Shown: positions 1 through 6,699, counted from the stretch's first letter. The stretch is 6,973 nucleotides of DNA from an uncultured beta proteobacterium (GCA_903927495.1 CAIYNH010000821.1:1-6973), one strand, 5' to 3'. The notes: generated from the sequence alone by a model not told the origin. Translations and numbers: made by a program.

Positions 1-296
1 CCGTCTGGGGCGGCTTATAGAGCGGCATCAGTGCCGATGTTGCCACCCGATCCGGCCTTATTTTCGACCACCACGGGTTGACCCAGTTTGTCACTGAGGA
101 CTTTTGCAGCCGTGCGGCCCATGATGTCGGTGGGCCCACCGGGGGCAAACGGCACGATCAGCTTGATCGGTTTGGACGGGTAAGGGTCTGCGGCCATGGC
201 CGGTGCAGCAAAAACTGACAGGCCTCCGACCGTGATGGCCAGCATCGCACGACGCGAAACAGTGGCGGTCTTATTAAATGGATTCATAAATGTCAT
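1..296 (-). pseudogene. Bug/TctC-family periplasmic solute-binding protein, N-terminal part, interrupted by an in-frame stop
   Basis: Bug proteins are about 320-residue periplasmic receptors that bind carboxylates or aromatic acids for tripartite tricarboxylate or other uptake systems. From the ATG at 294-296 the product begins with a basic n-region with SRR at residues 14-16, a hydrophobic core and an AMA cleavage site near residue 35, so it is an exported, possibly Tat-dependent, protein. The mature start ([19 protein letters not shown], then [20 protein letters not shown]) is the family signature. TAA at 15-17 ends the frame after 93 residues, yet the same frame continues at once with AAPDG, the residues expected next in Bug proteins (family pattern DAxxKAAPDG). 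A lysine codon therefore appears to have become a stop; the gene may be broken, or this is a sequence error. The gene starts 10 bp after the decarboxylase stop. A TTG at 312-314 and an ATG at 285-287 are alternative starts; 296 is preferred because a GAG lies 9 bases upstream. The true 3' end lies beyond position 1. Confidence 0.75.
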
Positions 297-306
297 GGTT
301 ATCGTC

Positions 307-1095
307 TCAAACAAATCGAATGCTGGTGCTGCCCATGCTCTGCACCCGCAAGGTCACGTTGTCGCCAGCTTGCACGGACACTGCTTCAGTGATGCCACCT
401 GACAAAATCAGGCTGCCCGCTGGGATGCACTCACCTCGTGCTCCCAGGTGGTTGGCCAGCGCGGCAATGGCCGCTGCCGGATGGCCCAGCACCGCAGCAC
501 CGGCACCAAAGGCCACTGGCTGACCATTTTTCTCCATGACGATGCCGACCGTGCGCAAGTCAACTCCAGCCACGCACATGGGTTGGCCACCAACCACAAA
601 GCGGGCTGCCGAGGTGTTGTCTGCCACTACGCTTTTCAAATCGAACTTGAAGTCACGGTAACGGCTGTCAATGACTTCAATGCCGGGCAGGACAAAGTCG
701 GTGGCCGCCAGCACGCTGCCAATGTGGCAACCCGGTCCACGCAGCTCGGCCTTGGTGACAAAGGCAATTTCGGGTTCGACTTTGGGGTGAATCAGGTCGC
801 TGAATTTGCATTCACCACCATCGGGGACCGCGTAGTCATCGGTCATAAAGCCAAACACCGGCGTGCTGACACCCATTTGTTTCATTTTGGCGTGTGATGT
901 CAAGCCAGCCTTGAGGCCGATGACGCGGTTGCCACGGGCCAGCTTGCGACGGCGAATTTCATCCTGAATGGCATAGGCATCGTCCCAGTCCATGTCGGGG
1001 TAGTCGTCAGTGATTTTGGTGGTGTCTTGCTGGCGCAACTGGCAGTTTTCCAGTCGCTCAGCGAGGGCAGCTATGGTTTGAATATCGAGTTTCAT
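307..1095 (-). CDS. dmpH: 4-oxalocrotonate decarboxylase (2-oxo-3-hexenedioate decarboxylase)
   Basis: This enzyme decarboxylates the keto form of 4-oxalocrotonate to 2-oxopent-4-enoate in the dehydrogenase branch of catechol meta-cleavage, in the cytoplasm, with a divalent metal. The 262-residue product matches the usual length of DmpH/XylI (about 264). It has the hydratase/decarboxylase fold signatures: GLKAGLTS near residues 60-67, KVEPEIAF at 105-112 with Glu107 and Glu109, and [12 protein letters not shown] at 137-148 with Glu140, the three expected metal-ligand acids. The C-terminus has [13 protein letters not shown] and LSGG followed by AGDN. The ATG at 1093-1095 was chosen because AAGGAA lies 6 bases before it and the protein then starts MKLDIQTIA. 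An in-frame GTG at 1180-1182 would add 29 residues and overlap the aldolase gene, but that extension lies in repeat-like DNA. DmpH forms a complex with the hydratase DmpE in Pseudomonas, and a DmpE-type gene is upstream here. The family also contains hydratases, so the assignment to decarboxylase rests partly on gene order. Confidence 0.93.
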   Translation of the reverse strand: MKLDIQTIAALAERLENCQLRQQDTTKITDDYPDMDWDDAYAIQDEIRRRKLARGNRVIGLKAGLTSHAKMKQMGVSTPVFGFMTDDYAVPDGGECKFSDLIHPKVEPEIAFVTKAELRGPGCHIGSVLAATDFVLPGIEVIDSRYRDFKFDLKSVVADNTSAARFVVGGQPMCVAGVDLRTVGIVMEKNGQPVAFGAGAAVLGHPAAAIAALANHLGARGECIPAGSLILSGGITEAVSVQAGDNVTLRVQSMGSTSIRFV

Positions 1096-1162
1096 TTGAT
1101 TTCCTTGTGATTCTGGTCTTTCGGCAAACTCAGGGCGAACGGGGCTATGGACTGGCGCTGAT
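1096..1162. repeat. Degenerate copy of a widespread proteobacterial intergenic repeat in the dmpG-dmpH gap
   Basis: The 67-bp gap between the aldolase stop and the decarboxylase start contains, at about 1118-1143 on the plus strand, TTTCGGCAAACTCAGGGCGA followed by ACGG. This resembles the repeat half TTCGACAGGCTCAGGGCGAA with ACGG that is scattered through many beta- and gammaproteobacterial genomes; the comparison is from memory. Only one arm is visible and no partner arm was found nearby. The gap is much longer than the dmpF-dmpG junction and also carries the Shine-Dalgarno sequence of dmpH next to 1095. Confidence 0.45.
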
Positions 1163-2191
1163 TTAAGCCTTGCTGCGCTCACGGGCCAAGGTCATAGCGG
1201 TGTCTTCAATCATGTCTTCTTGCCCACCGACCATGCCGCGTCGTCCCATCTCAACCAGAATGTCTCGGGCACTGACACCGTATTTTTTCTCGGCGCGTTT
1301 GGCAAACAATAAAAACGATCCATACACACCAGCGTATCCCAGGGTCAGCGCGTCGCGGTCAATGCGAATGGGGAAGTCCATGATCGGCACCACCAGGTCT
1401 TCGGCCACGTCCTGAATCTTAAAAACGTCAACACCGGTGGGAATGCCCATTAGATCGAGTACCGCCACCAATACTTCCATCGGTGTATTGCCGGCTCCGG
1501 CACCTAAACCTGCGGCAGCAGCATCAATGCGGTTGACACCGACTTCAATTGCGGCAATCGAATTGGCCACACCCATGGCTAGGTTGTGGTGGCCATGAAA
1601 ACCTAGTTCGGTTTCGGGCTTGAGGGCTGCACGCACCGCGCTGAGTTTGGTTTTGACATCGCCGGGCAGCATGTGGCCGGCAGAGTCGGTCACATAAATG
1701 CAGTTGGCACCGTAGCTCTGCATCAGCAGGGCCTGGCTAACCAATTTTTCAGCGTTTGCCATGTGCGCCATCATCAAAAAGCCAACGGTGTCCATGCCCA
1801 ATTCACGCGCTTTGGTGATGTGTTGTTCAGAGACATCGGCTTCAGTGCAATGGGTCGCCACACGAATGGTGTTGACACCCAAATCCTTGGCCATCAGCAA
1901 ATGCTCGACAGTGCCAATGCCAGGAAGCAGCAGGGCCGACACCTTGGCATGTTTCATTAACGGAATCACTGTACCCAGGTATTCTTCGTCGGTGTGAGCC
2001 GGAAAACCGTAGTTCACCGACGAGCCACCCAAACCATCGCCGTGGGTCACTTCGATTAGTGGCACACCCGCAGCATCGAGTCCGCAGGCGATGCTTTTCA
2101 TCTGCTCGAGCGTCATCAGGTGGCGCTTGGGGTGCATGCCGTCGCGCAGGGTCATGTCGTGCAGGGTAATTTTTTTGTCTTGAAAATTCAT
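1163..2191 (-). CDS. dmpG: 4-hydroxy-2-oxovalerate aldolase
   Basis: This enzyme cleaves 4-hydroxy-2-oxovalerate to pyruvate and acetaldehyde, the last carbon-carbon cleavage of the meta pathway. It is 342 residues, the normal length for DmpG/MhpE/BphI. The HMGL-type TIM barrel begins with the motif DMTLRDGMH at residues 12-20, where Arg16, Asp17 and His20 correspond to the catalytic and metal residues Arg17, Asp18 and His21 of DmpG. The second metal motif [11 protein letters not shown] at 197-207 supplies His199 and His201. The C-terminal region, about residues 280-342, is the communication domain that contacts the dehydrogenase partner in this family. An AAGGAG Shine-Dalgarno lies 8 bases before the ATG at 2189-2191, and the upstream dehydrogenase gene ends 15 bp away, fitting stoichiometric synthesis of the DmpFG complex, which channels the toxic acetaldehyde. 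Homologues in phenylpropionate and biphenyl clusters (MhpE, BphI) are very similar; the dmp name follows context. Confidence 0.96.
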   Translation of the reverse strand: MNFQDKKITLHDMTLRDGMHPKRHLMTLEQMKSIACGLDAAGVPLIEVTHGDGLGGSSVNYGFPAHTDEEYLGTVIPLMKHAKVSALLLPGIGTVEHLLMAKDLGVNTIRVATHCTEADVSEQHITKARELGMDTVGFLMMAHMANAEKLVSQALLMQSYGANCIYVTDSAGHMLPGDVKTKLSAVRAALKPETELGFHGHHNLAMGVANSIAAIEVGVNRIDAAAAGLGAGAGNTPMEVLVAVLDLMGIPTGVDVFKIQDVAEDLVVPIMDFPIRIDRDALTLGYAGVYGSFLLFAKRAEKKYGVSARDILVEMGRRGMVGGQEDMIEDTAMTLARERSKA

Positions 2192-2206
2192 GGGATTCTC
2201 CTTTTT

Positions 2207-3118
2207 TCAGGCGGGTATGGCTTTGAGCGTCAAGCGACCGGCAATGATTTCTTCGGCAAACATCTCTGCCGTGCGCGCGGCGGCGGCGGTCATGATGTCA
2301 AGGTTGCCGGCGTATTTGGGCAGGTAGTCTCCCAGCCCTTCGACTTCAAGGTAGACCGAAACGCGGTTGCCGTCAAACACCGGGCCATTGACCAGTTTGT
2401 AGCCGGGTACATACTTCTGAACTTCCTTGATCATGGCGTGAATCGACTCGGTGATCTTGACCTGATCGGGCTCGGTTTCGGTAAGGCAATGCACGGTGTC
2501 GCGCATGATGAGTGGTGGTTCGGCCGGGTTTAGGATGATGATGGCTTTGCCTTTGATTGCGCCCCCGACCTTTTCCACCGCGCGGGCCGTGGTGCGGGTG
2601 AATTCGTCGATGTTCTTGCGCGTGCCGGGCCCTGCGGATTTGCTTGACACGGTAGCCACAATTTCGCCATACGCCACGGTTTGCACGCGGCTGACAGCGG
2701 CAACCATCGGAATGGTTGCCTGGCCACCGCAGGTGACCATATTCACGTTCATCTCGCCCTTGCCCACGTGTTCGATCAGGTTCACTGGTGGAACACAAAA
2801 CGGACCGATGGCAGCGGGTGTCAGGTCGATCATGAGCGCGCCCAGTGCGTTAACCTTGCGGCTGTTTTCAGCGTGGACGTAGGCGCTGGTGGCATCAAAT
2901 ACGATTTGCACACCGTCTGCCAGCATGTGTGGCAGCAGGCCCTCCACGCCTTCGGCGGTGGTCTTGATGCCCAGTTCGCGGGCCCGCTTGAGGCCATCGG
3001 AGGCGGGGTCAATGCCGACCATCCAGACCGGCTCGAGCACCGGACTGCGCTGCAGTTTGGCCAGCAAGTCGGTGCCAATGTTGCCAGGCCCGATCAAGGC
3101 ACATTTGATTTTTTTCAT
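2207..3118 (-). CDS. dmpF: Acetaldehyde dehydrogenase (acylating)
   Basis: This enzyme oxidises acetaldehyde from the aldolase to acetyl-CoA using NAD+ and CoA. The product is 303 residues, close to the usual 300-316 of DmpF/MhpF/BphJ. The N-terminal Rossmann motif is [12 protein letters not shown] (residues 8-19). The catalytic cysteine is Cys130 in [12 protein letters not shown], equivalent to Cys132 of Dmp[18 protein letters not shown] at about 158-174 and LIMRDTVHC at 203-211 (Asp207) are conserved substrate- and CoA-region motifs. The start ATG is supported by GGAGT about 4 bases upstream. It lies 26 bp after the hydratase stop and 15 bp before the aldolase gene. In this family the dehydrogenase and aldolase form a heterotetramer with an internal tunnel for acetaldehyde. 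I see no truncation or missing key residue. Confidence 0.96.
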   Translation of the reverse strand: MKKIKCALIGPGNIGTDLLAKLQRSPVLEPVWMVGIDPASDGLKRARELGIKTTAEGVEGLLPHMLADGVQIVFDATSAYVHAENSRKVNALGALMIDLTPAAIGPFCVPPVNLIEHVGKGEMNVNMVTCGGQATIPMVAAVSRVQTVAYGEIVATVSSKSAGPGTRKNIDEFTRTTARAVEKVGGAIKGKAIIILNPAEPPLIMRDTVHCLTETEPDQVKITESIHAMIKEVQKYVPGYKLVNGPVFDGNRVSVYLEVEGLGDYLPKYAGNLDIMTAAAARTAEMFAEEIIAGRLTLKAIPA

Positions 3119-3144
3119 AAATACTCCAAAGATAAATTAGTCAA

Positions 3145-3927
3145 TCAGGCAAAGCGCACCGAGCAACTGCCCAGTCCGCCCATGCTGACGCGAAAGTTAT
3201 CGCCCGCCTTGGCTGGTGACATGGCGGCCAGCGCACCCGACAGAATCACTTCGCCAGCCTTGAGGCCAATGCCGAGTCGTCCGAGCGTGTTGGCCAGCCA
3301 GGCCACCGCATTTACCGGCGAACCCAGAGCGGCAGCGCCAGCACCGGTGCCAATGATTTCGCCATTTTTTTCCAACACCATGCCGCAAGTTGACAGGTCA
3401 ATATGGCGCGGATCCACCGCCCGATCGCCCAGCACAAAGACCCCGCAGGATGCGTTGTCGGCGACAGTGTCCTGAATCTTGATCTTCCAGTCGCGGATGC
3501 GTGAATCGACAATCTCAAAACACGGCATCACGCACTCGGTGGCGGCCAGCACATCGGCATTGCTGATGCCTGGGCCCATCAGGTCGCGCTTGAGAATGAA
3601 GGCAATTTCGCCTTCGGCCTTGGGCTGGATCAGAGTTTTGGTGTCAATCGTTTGGCCTTCGTTGTAGATCATGCCGTCCAGCAGGTAACCAAAATCGGGT
3701 TGAAAAACGCCCAGCATGTTCATGACGGCAGCCGAGGTTACTCCAATCTTCTTGCCAACGATGCGCTCACCGGCTTGCAGGCGGCGCGACAGCATGCGCT
3801 GTTGGATGTGATAGGCGTTTTCGATGGTGATGTCGGGATGCCGATTCGTCAGCGGCTCCACCACGGTTTGGGTGCACATGGCGTGGTACAGCTCATCGCC
3901 CAGGGTTTCGATCAGTTGGGTGTCCAT
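3145..3927 (-). CDS. dmpE: 2-oxopent-4-enoate hydratase (2-hydroxypenta-2,4-dienoate hydratase)
   Basis: This enzyme adds water to 2-hydroxypenta-2,4-dienoate to give 4-hydroxy-2-oxovalerate, the step where the hydrolytic and oxidative branches have already merged. It is 260 residues, the normal size of DmpE/XylJ/MhpD. Visible signatures are GKKIGVTS (58-65), QPKAEGEIAF (101-110) with Glu105 and Glu107, and PCFEIVDSRIRDWK (135-148) with Glu138; these correspond, shifted by one, to the metal ligands Glu106, Glu108 and Glu139 of MhpD. The C-terminus has GTGAGAAALGSPVNAVAWLAN and LSGALAAM with AGDN. It is a paralogue of the decarboxylase encoded at 307-1095; the LSGA version of the C-terminal motif and the position before dmpF favour hydratase. 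The start at 3925-3927 has only a distant AGGA about 10 bases upstream. It follows a 232-bp gap after the hydrolase gene. Confidence 0.94.
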   Translation of the reverse strand: MDTQLIETLGDELYHAMCTQTVVEPLTNRHPDITIENAYHIQQRMLSRRLQAGERIVGKKIGVTSAAVMNMLGVFQPDFGYLLDGMIYNEGQTIDTKTLIQPKAEGEIAFILKRDLMGPGISNADVLAATECVMPCFEIVDSRIRDWKIKIQDTVADNASCGVFVLGDRAVDPRHIDLSTCGMVLEKNGEIIGTGAGAAALGSPVNAVAWLANTLGRLGIGLKAGEVILSGALAAMSPAKAGDNFRVSMGGLGSCSVRFA

Positions 3928-4159
3928 TGGTTTAGGGTCCTGTTGGTTAAATAGAGAAATGATGTTTTAGACCTGTAGCACCTATGAAGTAAGCGCTAGT
4001 AGCTATAAAAATGATAGTAATCTGATGCTCTTATCAGCAGTTTTTGGAGCAATTCGAATTCGGACAGCTGCCATCAGGTTGCCAGCAGCGTCAAACCGAT
4101 GTGGGCTCTGGCAGCCGTTTTGCGGGCCCAGTCCACAGTGCATCTCTTGGCTCAGGGCC
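3928..4159. other. Non-coding gap between hydrolase and hydratase genes
   Basis: This 232-bp stretch breaks the otherwise tight operon. Its left third (toward the hydratase) holds the repeat annotated at 3965-4020. The remainder, 4021-4159, holds a weak inverted repeat (CTGAT 4022-4026, ATCAG 4033-4037), a perfect palindrome AATTCGAATT at 4051-4060, and otherwise no recognisable gene, RNA or promoter. An open frame crosses it on the minus strand, but it has no Shine-Dalgarno and no family resemblance, and half of it lies over the hydrolase gene. Confidence 0.7.
3965..4020 (-). repeat. Comamonadaceae-type intergenic repeat (palindromic, hairpin-forming)
   Basis: Read on the minus strand this is CTATCATTTTTATAG, then CTACTAGCGCTTACTTCATA, then GGTGCTACAGGTCTAAA. 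It closely resembles a motif I recognise as abundant between genes in Comamonadaceae (typical form ATAGCTGCTAGCGCTTAT, then a second GCGCT copy and AGGCCTAAA); this is recalled, not searched. Two hairpins are visible: plus-strand AGCACCTA (3977-3984) with TAAGCGCT (3990-3997), 8 bp as RNA counting G-U pairs with a 5-base loop, and CTAT (4003-4006) with ATAG (4014-4017). Inside an operon such a structure could affect mRNA stability or relative expression of the genes on either side. Confidence 0.65.
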
Positions 4160-5005
4160 TCATTGCGCATCGGCTTCTGCCAGAAAATTTTGCACCAGCT
4201 GGGAAAAACGTGCGGCGTGTTCAATTTGTGTCCAATGCCCGCACTGGCCAAATACGTGCAGTTGTGAGCGCTGAATCCACTGCGCCAGCGTCAGCGAGTT
4301 TTCCAGCGGTATCACCTTGTCCTCGCGCCCATGCAGCACCAGCGTGGGGTGCGGCAGTGCCCGGATATCGGCTTCACTGCTGGCCATGGCATCGACCCAA
4401 CTCTGGCGCGGGGTCGGAAACATGGCTGAAAACGACTCCTGAAAGCCTGGCTGAATGCTGGCCTGGTAACGCAACTGGGCAAGTTCGTCGGTGACCAGTT
4501 TGCGGTCATAGGCAAAGATATCCAGCAAATTGCGCATGTTGTCGATTGACGGGGTGTAGCCCCAGGCTGCATCCAGCCCCGGTGTGATGGCAAATGGCAC
4601 GCCCACGCTGCCCATCAGCACCAGGCGGCGCACGCGCCTGGGGTGGGCAATGGCCAGCGCCAATGCCAAAGCACCACCAAATGAGTTGCCAACCAGATCG
4701 GTCTGCTCAATTCCCAGCGCATCGAGCAAGCCCACTGCCTGTTGCACCCAGGTCAGCATCCGGTAGGCCGTAGGATCAGCCGGATTCGCAGGGCGTGCGG
4801 TGTAGCCAAACCCCAGCATGTCGGGCGCGATTACCCGGCGGGTTTGAGCCAATACCGGCAACAACAGGCGCCAGTTGGCCCAAGCGCTCACGCCCGGACC
4901 AGAGCCGTGGATCAGCAGCACTGGCGCACCCGTGCCCCGATCGTGGTAGTTTGTCGCAATGCCGTTGGCGACGATGGTTTGGCCGATTTCAGGATTCGGG
5001 TTCAT
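4160..5005 (-). CDS. dmpD: 2-hydroxymuconate semialdehyde hydrolase (alpha/beta-hydrolase)
   Basis: This cytoplasmic serine hydrolase cleaves the carbon-carbon bond of 2-hydroxymuconate semialdehyde to formate and 2-oxopent-4-enoate; with 2-hydroxy-6-oxo ketones from methylated catechols it would release acetate or another acid. The 281-residue product fits DmpD/XylF/TodF (about 275-285). It shows the oxyanion-hole motif HGSGPG (33-38), the nucleophile elbow GNSFGG (107-112, Ser108), the acid Asp229 in HGREDKVIP, and His257 in GQCGHW, giving the full catalytic triad, with a lid region at about 134-200. The ATG at 5003-5005 lies 10 bp after the dehydrogenase stop. No clear Shine-Dalgarno precedes it. 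A four-codon reading frame (ATG at 5014-5016 to TGA at 5002-5004) bridges the two genes and may couple translation. Related C-C hydrolases of biphenyl or phenylpropionate pathways share these motifs; neighbouring dehydrogenase and decarboxylase genes favour the catechol/phenol role. Confidence 0.93.
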   Translation of the reverse strand: MNPNPEIGQTIVANGIATNYHDRGTGAPVLLIHGSGPGVSAWANWRLLLPVLAQTRRVIAPDMLGFGYTARPANPADPTAYRMLTWVQQAVGLLDALGIEQTDLVGNSFGGALALALAIAHPRRVRRLVLMGSVGVPFAITPGLDAAWGYTPSIDNMRNLLDIFAYDRKLVTDELAQLRYQASIQPGFQESFSAMFPTPRQSWVDAMASSEADIRALPHPTLVLHGREDKVIPLENSLTLAQWIQRSQLHVFGQCGHWTQIEHAARFSQLVQNFLAEADAQ

Positions 5006-5015
5006 GAATGAAGCA

Positions 5016-6476
5016 TCAATATTTGATCATCACGTTGCGCAGCTCGGTGTAAAACTCGAGCGAGTGAATGCCGCCTTCGCGCCCGATACCTGACTGCTTG
5101 GAGCCACCAAATGGGGTGCGCAGGTCGCGTAAAAACCAGCTGTTGATCCAGCACAGACCGACTTCAATTTGTGTTGCCAAGCGGCTGGCGCGACTGATGT
5201 CTTGCGTGTAGATGGAGGTGGCCAGGCCATACTTAGTGTCGTTGGCCATGCGCACAGCTTCTTCCTCGGAATCAAATGGCTGGATGTGGCAGCAGGGTCC
5301 AAAAATCTCTTCACGTACCACCGCCGCAGTTTCGGGCAGGCCAGTCCAGATGGTTGGCTCGACCCAGCAGCCGTCCTTGAGGTCCTCAGGCATGTCTGGC
5401 ACACCGCCGCCAAAGACAATTGTGGCTCCCTCTTCCTTGGCTTTTGCGTAATAGGCGAGTACTTTTTTCTGGTGAATTTTGCTCACCAGCGGTCCGATTT
5501 TGGTGTCATGGTCAAACGGGCGGCCGGGCTTCATGGTTTCGGCTTTGATTTTGAGGGCAGCAACAAACTTGTCGAAGATCGGGCGCTCGACATACACGCG
5601 TTCGGTGCCGAGGCAGACCTGACCACAGTTCTCAAAGACCGAGCGGGTGACGGTATTGACGGCGTTCTCAAAATCGCAATCAGCAAATACCACGGCTGCA
5701 TTCTTGCCACCGAGCTCCAGAGAAACCGGACGAATACCGTCAGCCCCGGCCTTCATGATGGCTGTGCCAGTTTTGGTTTCGCCGGTGAAGGTGATGCCGT
5801 TCACATCGGGGTGGGCGGTTAAAAAGGAGCCGGCAGAATTCACGCCAAAGCCATTCACGACGTTGTAGACACCGGGTGGTACACCCACCTTGTTCATCAC
5901 CTCGCCCAGCAGGGTGGCGGTGCTCGGGGTTGCTTCAGAAGGTTTCACCACCACGGTATTGCCGCAGGCCAGTGCCGGGCCGCACTTCCAGGTCATCAAG
6001 AGCAGTGGCAGATTCCACGGGCAAATGATGGCGATTACACCACGCGGTGTACGCACGCCATAACTGCGAGCGGTCTTGCCGTCGGGGGTGCGCATCTCGA
6101 ACGATTCTGTTGACACGTTCTTGATGGTGTCGGTGAATATCTTGAAGTTGGCAGCGCCACGAGGAATATCAATGTGGGAGGCCAAGTGCGCCGGTTTGCC
6201 GGTGTCGGCGATCTCGGCTTGCAAGAAATCGTCAAAACGGTGATTGATTTCGGCCACCACTGCATCAAGCATGGCGCAGCGATCCACCACCGACAATTTG
6301 CCCCAGGGTCCTTTAAGGGCGGCTTTCGCGGCGGCTACTGCTGCATCGACCTCGGGCTTACCGGCTTCATAGACGTTGCCAATCAGCGAGTTGTCCACTG
6401 GGTTACGTTTTTCATAGGTGATGCCGCTGGCGTTGGTAAGGTACTCGCCGTTGATGAAGTTCTTTATTGCTTTCAT
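5016..6476 (-). CDS. dmpC: 2-hydroxymuconate semialdehyde dehydrogenase
   Basis: This NAD+-dependent aldehyde dehydrogenase oxidises 2-hydroxymuconate semialdehyde to 2-hydroxymuconate, opening the oxidative (4-oxalocrotonate) branch. From the ATG at 6474-6476 the product is 486 residues, the length of DmpC/XylG. The ALDH signatures are complete: PWNLPLL (153-159, Asn155), cofactor region VVVKPSEATPS (175-185), TGET (231-234), the general base Glu254 in LELGGKN, the nucleophile Cys288 in FENCGQVCLG, EIFGP (390-394), and the C-terminal PFGGSKQSGIGREGG (455-469). An in-frame TTG 15 bases further upstream would add five residues, but the ATG has GAAAGAG just upstream with 6 bases after the GAG, and MKAIKNFINGEY is the usual N-terminus. 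2-aminomuconate semialdehyde dehydrogenases are close relatives; the adjacent hydrolase and decarboxylase genes, and no deaminase gene, support the hydroxymuconate substrate. It is the first gene after a 223-bp gap and may start its own transcript. Confidence 0.95.
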   Translation of the reverse strand: MKAIKNFINGEYLTNASGITYEKRNPVDNSLIGNVYEAGKPEVDAAVAAAKAALKGPWGKLSVVDRCAMLDAVVAEINHRFDDFLQAEIADTGKPAHLASHIDIPRGAANFKIFTDTIKNVSTESFEMRTPDGKTARSYGVRTPRGVIAIICPWNLPLLLMTWKCGPALACGNTVVVKPSEATPSTATLLGEVMNKVGVPPGVYNVVNGFGVNSAGSFLTAHPDVNGITFTGETKTGTAIMKAGADGIRPVSLELGGKNAAVVFADCDFENAVNTVTRSVFENCGQVCLGTERVYVERPIFDKFVAALKIKAETMKPGRPFDHDTKIGPLVSKIHQKKVLAYYAKAKEEGATIVFGGGVPDMPEDLKDGCWVEPTIWTGLPETAAVVREEIFGPCCHIQPFDSEEEAVRMANDTKYGLATSIYTQDISRASRLATQIEVGLCWINSWFLRDLRTPFGGSKQSGIGREGGIHSLEFYTELRNVMIKY

Positions 6477-6560
6477 AATCAACTCTTTCAAAAATGTGGC
6501 GTGGGCATTTACTCAGCGCCGTTAACCTGAATAAGACCTAATTCCGTTTCCAGATCGATA

Positions 6561-6623
6561 CGACACTAGACGCGAAGCCGCATGCAGTGCAGGCGCACGG
6601 CAAGGCGAAGCAACAAAGTGTCG
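6561..6623. repeat. 63-bp element with inverted 7-bp ends
   Basis: CGACACT at 6561-6567 is matched by its exact reverse complement AGTGTCG at 6617-6623. Nested inside are GCCG (6577-6580) with CGGC (6598-6601), GTGC (6587-6590) with GCAC (6595-6598), and a direct GCGAAGC pair (6572-6578, 6605-6611). The inside is GC-rich while the flanks are AT-rich. It could be a small intergenic repeat of the host genome or an operator; the sequence alone does not decide. Confidence 0.35.
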
Positions 6624-6669
6624 GATTGATATGGAAATGGAATAAATCTTGCTGAAATAATTTTCATGG

Positions 6670-6690
6670 CCCCTGGCGGTTACCCAGGGG
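6670..6690 (-). terminator. Hairpin after the GlcG-like gene; weak terminator or attenuator
   Basis: CCCCTGG (6670-6676) pairs perfectly with CCAGGGG (6684-6690) around a 7-base loop, 9 bases past the GlcG-like stop codon. On the minus strand it is followed by CCATGAAAATTATTTC, an AT-rich run but not a proper U tract. It may end the upstream transcript partly, or protect its 3' end. Confidence 0.45.
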
Positions 6691-6699
6691 TCAGGGAAA

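Larger units (their letters stand above)
6477..6699. promoter_or_regulatory. Non-coding gap upstream of the dehydrogenase; possible regulatory region
   Basis: These 223 bp separate the GlcG-like gene from dmpC and are the longest candidate control region in the window apart from 3928-4159. They contain a hairpin (6670-6690) just past the GlcG-like stop, a 63-bp element with inverted ends (6561-6623), and the dmpC Shine-Dalgarno. I searched the minus strand by eye for a -24/-12 (TGGCAC, TTGCA) sigma-54 promoter, as used by phenol operons, and for a good -35/-10 pair, and found neither. Promoter activity is therefore only inferred from position. Confidence 0.35.

Noticed and set aside
2681..3475. 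Plus-strand open frame of 264 codons antisense to dmpF and dmpE
   Set aside because: It lies opposite two genes with complete catalytic motifs, so it is a GC-codon-bias shadow; its translation shows no coherent domain.
4022..4047. Possible plus-strand terminator (CTGAT, ATCAG, then CAGTTTTTGG)
   Set aside because: The stem is only 5 bp and AT-rich, the T run is offset, and no plus-strand gene exists for it to end.
4003..4251. Minus-strand open frame of 82 codons across the dmpD-dmpE gap
   Set aside because: About 90 bases lie out of frame over the well-supported hydrolase gene, there is no Shine-Dalgarno, and the product resembles no family I know.
5169..5822. Plus-strand open frame of 217 codons antisense to the dehydrogenase gene
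   Set aside because: It mirrors the coding frame of a complete ALDH gene and shows no start signal or family motif.
6492..6660. Sigma-54 or sigma-70 promoter upstream of dmpC
   Set aside because: No TGGCAC/TTGCA pair at the right spacing and no convincing -35/-10 pair on the minus strand.
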